The position numbers were made by a program, and so were the translations under genes. The notes beneath the pieces are model-generated. The model was given only the letters and a program-made list of their open reading frames with translations, ran no database searches and was not told where the DNA came from. This document shows positions 60,440-64,000 of a DNA stretch of 64,000 nt, one piece after another. The DNA comes from Acheta domesticus (lineage: Eukaryota > Arthropoda > Insecta > Orthoptera > Gryllidae), in the NCBI GenBank assembly GCA_031308135.1, contig JAHLJT010000631.1:32163522-32227521 (forward strand), given 5' to 3'. Every line of letters starts with the position of its first letter. Position 1 is the stretch's first letter.

Positions 60440-60740
60440 ATTACTCTCGGCTATTACCCTTCAAAATAATCCCTCACGATTTTCAATTATCTTTTCCAAC
60501 CATAAGGAAGGCGTTGAACACCACTTCGTTAGTGTTCGGTTATTTCATGTGGAACTCCATCTCGTCCAAAGGGGCGAAAGGTCAGTAGATGCGACGCGTC
60601 CAGTTTTGAAGCCATTCATCAAACGTCCAACATTACAGTAAGGTAATGTACTATCTCCCAATTATTCTGGTAACTTCGAATGACAGTGACGAAGAACGGC
60701 TCTTTCCACTTGTGCCCAATGTTCCCCATTAATTAGATTC
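60440..60740 (-). pseudogene. Possible decayed IS630/mariner transposase fragment
   Basis: Minus-strand translation with stops and shifts shows a piece resembling a transposase C-terminus (RLPYGWKR..DYFEG, near 60450-60510), preceded by LTFRPFGRDGVPHEITEH. The match is from family knowledge only and weak. Confidence 0.3.
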
Positions 60741-61049
60741 TTTTAGAGCACTTTTAATGTTTGCTGTAAAATAACAACCAATAAACTCAGACGCGTGTCA
60801 AACAGGATAAATCTTAGTTGCCATGACTCATGGAATGAACCTCGTATTAGTTAATGTCGTAGCCGTAAAATTGTTTGTTTTTTGTCCCAAATTTAATGGC
60901 AATTATTGTAATCATATTAGAGGAAGGCTTGCTTCACTAGTAAGACTTTGTGGAATGGCCAATTCACTTGAACAATACGACCATGAATTACCGTTCTTAA
61001 AATTCATGTTTAAGTATCTTAAGTTGTAACTTAGCACACACGTCAAGCT

Positions 61050-61640
61050 TACGGTCCGTCAGTGTTATTCCAAAGATTATTGAAATTAGTGCAAGGTGGG
61101 GACGAAAAACGCGCAATTTCATTTTCGAAAGTACGGACGGACGGATGAACGAATGAATGAACGAACGAACGAACGAACGAACGAACGGACGAACGAGCGG
61201 ACGAACGGACGAACGGACGGACGAACGAACGAACGAACTGGGCGATAGTGCTGGATGTAGAAGTACGTACCACGCCTAACTGTCAGACAAATAGCTTCGG
61301 AGCTGTACTTGGTAAACGCGTCAGGAGTATGATCTAGCTGAGCCGTTCTGGAGGTAATATTTTGATTTCGGAGGGTATTTTAGGTGAAGCCCCTATGACA
61401 CTCTCAGAATTATCTGAAAAATGTCTGTCATTTTTTTGTAAATTTTGTGTTCGACGAGATGAAAATACATTCATAAATAGTTACGATTTTCAACCTCTGA
61501 AATTTTCGAAATTGCCCAAGTTCAAATATTTTTCGAAGATACCATACACCTCCAATACTATATTTTTCTCGATGCAACGTACACTGGAGATATCTTTCTC
61601 GATGCAACTTATTCCTCAATTGTAGATCTGTAAATGATGT
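61050..61640 (+). repeat. Dispersed repeat family R1, copy 3, with expanded GACG tract
   Basis: Same orientation as copy 1. Shared blocks: ggagggtattttaggtgaag / cccctatgac (compare gggggtattttacatgaaac / ccctgagac in copy 2), gaaattttcgaaattgcc. A (GACGAACG)n-type tract lies at 61132-61236, where copies 1 and 2 have only short GTCTGTCTGTCC/GACAGACGGACAG tracts. Confidence 0.6.
61132..61236. repeat. GAACG/GGACGAAC microsatellite
   Basis: About 105 bp of GACGGAC, GAACGAACG and GAATGAATG units inside R1 copy 3. Confidence 0.92.
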
Positions 61641-61689
61641 CATACACTTGCTTGATTAATAACGCGATGAAGGGGGAATGTTTCGGTTT

Positions 61690-62752
61690 TGATTGATTGA
61701 TTAGTGATTCCGGGCGTGTGAACTGCTAAGATAATTGATTCGTTAAGTCATTAGTAACCTTCCCATTGGCCAACGAGGTTTTTCCTTTTTTTTAAATTGT
61801 GCAATAAAACTGAATTTTTGGAACGATTTAATGCGTCGTGATAGTGCGTCGTGATGTTTATAGTGTTGATATTCATAAATGTTTATTTTATTTCCAAGCT
61901 AAAAGTATTCTAGTAGATCGTAGCTTTCTGAGAGCTGTACAAGGAACATCCAGCAATCATGCGACGGGCCACCTGCCCAAGCTATAAAACTCGGATTAAT
62001 CTTTTGCAAATAGAGAAGACTATCTGCTTGCGTTAAATAAATGAATCAATATAGGTTTCAATGACCAAAATATCCTTAAGAACAACTCGAAACCCAATTC
62101 CTTTGTCAGGTCTCTGCATCTGCATTTAGTATAAAGCCGAAAAGTGGCAAGAAGCAATTGTTTACTCAATAGAAGCCTTATTTCTGAAGATAATAAAAAA
62201 CAATAAATTTAAACTTGGCAGACTATTTTCTCGTTAGTCACTTGTGGCAAACTGGAAGGGAACGTTGCTCTTTTGATATGGGCAAAAAAGTCTGGTTGCC
62301 TGCAGTTAATCGCTCCTCCCTAATCATTGAGGGCACGAAAGTGCACTGGGGCGATACAGTATAAGCAACAAGGTATCAGCCGCCAGCGTGGCACCGCTGG
62401 GTCAAGCTCTAAGCTCCCGACCGGTCTCCCGGCATGGATGGTAGTGTAGTGCAAGTAGGTGTAAGTGTGTGTAAGTAATGGGATGAGGAGAGGTCAAGGT
62501 AAGATCGCACGCGGTCCGTGGCTCGTTTGTTAGGGTACTGCTCCGGCATTCGCCTGGCGTTGATTCGAGAAACTACAGAAAACTACCGATCAGAGCAGCC
62601 GGCCGCTAGAATTCTCCTCCAGACAGCGGCTGATCTCGTCCCAGCTGACAAGCTAATGTTGAAAATCCTGACATCGTCGAGGTTCGAGCCCCTGGACTTC
62701 CCGGTCAGAGGCACTGCAATGACATCAGTTGATGCCCTTAGACACCTTTGCT
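61690..62752 (-). repeat. tRNA-derived SINE, family C, interrupted
   Basis: The 3' tail (gattgattgatt, ccgggcgtgtgaactgc) is at 61690-61775. Head and body (agctcccgaccggtctcccg, ggtagtgtagtgca, ctagaattctcctccagaca, B-box-like GGGGCTCGAACCTC) are at 62372-62752. About 595 bp of unrelated AT-rich sequence separates them, so the copy was split by a later insertion that I cannot classify. Confidence 0.65.
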
Positions 62753-63759
62753 GATCATTTTGCCGAAACCTGCCTCATTTCGACTGAAATTAAATGCATA
62801 CGATTAACAAATAAGTAATTTCTTTGACATGTGAGTTTCCACAATACGAGTAGATTCTCTTGTAGAAAGTTTGCAATCTGCTCGGATTCGGGTAAATCGC
62901 GAATTAAGTAGATAAAAAAAGGAGAAACACACGATCAAAAGCTTCGGAGCGAATTTTCTTATTTTCATACTATCACTCTAAAACTAAGTAACACCTCATT
63001 AAGTGGAATTGTCTTTGTTCTGTTATAAAAACAGGTATATAGCATTACTTAAAAAATACTCCCATCTCTCTATGGGCAAAAGTTATTTTCCCAGTACGTC
63101 CTCCCTCCACTCCCAACATATATTAATACGTATAGAAAAGATTCGTAGAAGATACATATTGCCAACACTTTCTTTCTGACGGGAAAATTTTAGATACGTG
63201 AGTGCATGCAATTACAGCACTCTTGGGTGCACATTACTACATACATTTAATGAAAACGAACGAAATACCGTGAAAATGGTGAAAACTATTTCTAACAGCT
63301 TCCCGTGCTCCCTTACGCTACCCATAAACAATGTTAGCAAAGGATTCGAAAACTGATTTACCTCCGTGCTTTGAGATGTGATCTGTATGAGGTTTCTGTC
63401 ATATCTCAGACGTAGATTTCAATAATTATTATATTGGAAAATTAATATTGTTACAAATTTAGCATTCGCATCAAGCAGCAAGAACCATATTATATGCTCT
63501 TAACCACATACGCACCGAAATCCGGCAACATCTAGACTACTATTGAAAAGATCCTGTACTCTTGACTACTTTACTGGTCTATCGAAAAGCGAAATGCGAC
63601 CCAACCATTAGCACGGTCATCCGAAATTAAGTGTCAAAAGACATTAGCCTTTGCAATTTAAAGAGATCTTCCGAGTCTACCGTTTATTTCCTCACAAAAA
63701 TATCGATCATCAGAACGGCGTCAACCGTAAATACGCGTCATTCCAAGTCAATGCTTCTT

Positions 63760-64000
63760 GTTTCTGGATACAAAGGCATCCAGACAAAATAGATGAATGG
63801 TTCATAAAATGGAAACTTAGGCTCGATGCTTCAAAGCCAAATGCACAAATCTTTACCCTTACACCAACTTCCACATATTCCCCCTGAAAATCAATAACGC
63901 ATCATTCAAAATATCAAATATTTACAACCAAATCTTGATACGAAGTTACAAAGGAAAGACAATACAAATTTAAAAACACGCGAAGCTAAAGTAAGGATCC
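63760..64000 (+). pseudogene. Second Jockey-type reverse transcriptase fragment
   Basis: Plus-strand reading KIDEWFIKWKLRLDASKPNA, QIFTLTPTSTYSP, then after a stop PLKINNASFKIS and a shifted KYLQPNLDTKL. This matches, block by block, the region after the RT catalytic motif of the element at 39349 (KIEDWSIKWKIKLNPTKSAT; PLHINNNTI; KYLGLNLDTRLNWKS). Degenerate and cut by the window edge. Confidence 0.7.

Larger units (their letters stand above)
59441..64000 (-). other. Sequence upstream of the FYVE exon
   Basis: Probably further PIKfyve intron, since the protein normally has N-terminal residues before FYVE, but no upstream exon was recognised. It contains R1 repeat copy 3 (61050-61640), a family C SINE in two parts, a possible transposase relic (60440-60740) and a Jockey fragment at the right edge. 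Positions 62760-63640 show nothing. Confidence 0.6.

Overview
This is a window of an arthropod nuclear genome, most likely an insect. The evidence is GT-AG introns, Jockey-clade LINEs, tRNA-derived SINEs, hAT, mariner and PIF-type DNA transposons, AT-rich introns and no compact prokaryotic gene layout. I cannot name the species from sequence alone.

The window holds one cellular gene, read from the minus strand: a PIKfyve/Fab1 phosphoinositide 5-kinase (PtdIns3P to PtdIns(3,5)P2). I could place twelve exons between 59440 and 4357. Their reading phases all agree across GT-AG junctions and they total 4006 coding bases, about 1335 codons. In gene order they encode the FYVE zinc finger (59440-59251, closed by 56487-55877), a DEP domain split over two exons (56487-55877 and 52491-52128), a low-complexity linker (49568-49154), the chaperonin (CCT/TCP-1)-like domain (48383-48222, 45955-45733, 30884-30607, 21839-21584), an acidic and Ser/Lys-rich linker (15537-15092), and the Cys/His/Lys-rich region that precedes the kinase (13263-12819, 10409-10048, 4610-4357). 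The catalytic kinase domain and 3' end lie beyond the left edge. The N-terminal exons before FYVE lie beyond, or were not recognised in, the right part of the window.

The exons are strikingly GC- and CpG-rich, with long Ala/Gly/Pro/Ser runs, and sit in AT-rich introns. The introns are full of mobile DNA: a ~6.2 kb Jockey LINE split by a long-TIR DNA element, a relic of a CACTA/CMC-like transposon with ~150-bp inverted repeats around a decayed multicopy 'uncharacterised' insect protein, two inverted non-autonomous hAT copies with 8-bp target duplications, a mariner remnant 36 bp from a splice acceptor, several MITEs and hairpins, and at least three tRNA-derived SINE families.

Tandem repeats are the other main theme. 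There is a ~1.56 kb array of a 13-bp unit, a 12-bp array directly behind the FYVE exon, a 17-bp array grown inside a SINE, GAA-rich and GGCAAG-rich arrays, and 61-, ~85-, 133- and 136-bp tandem units. At least six of the twelve 5' splice sites have a tandem array starting within about 30 bp downstream. Several arrays can be traced to short tracts inside dispersed repeats.

Layout: 1-4356 intron 12 (part); 4357-15537 exons 12-9 with transposon-bearing introns; 15538-21583 a 6 kb intron with little recognisable; 21584-30884 exons 8-7 around the 13-bp array; 30885-45732 a 14.8 kb intron holding the CMC-like element and the Jockey LINE; 45733-59440 exons 6-1; 59441-64000 upstream sequence with a dispersed repeat, an interrupted SINE and a second Jockey fragment.
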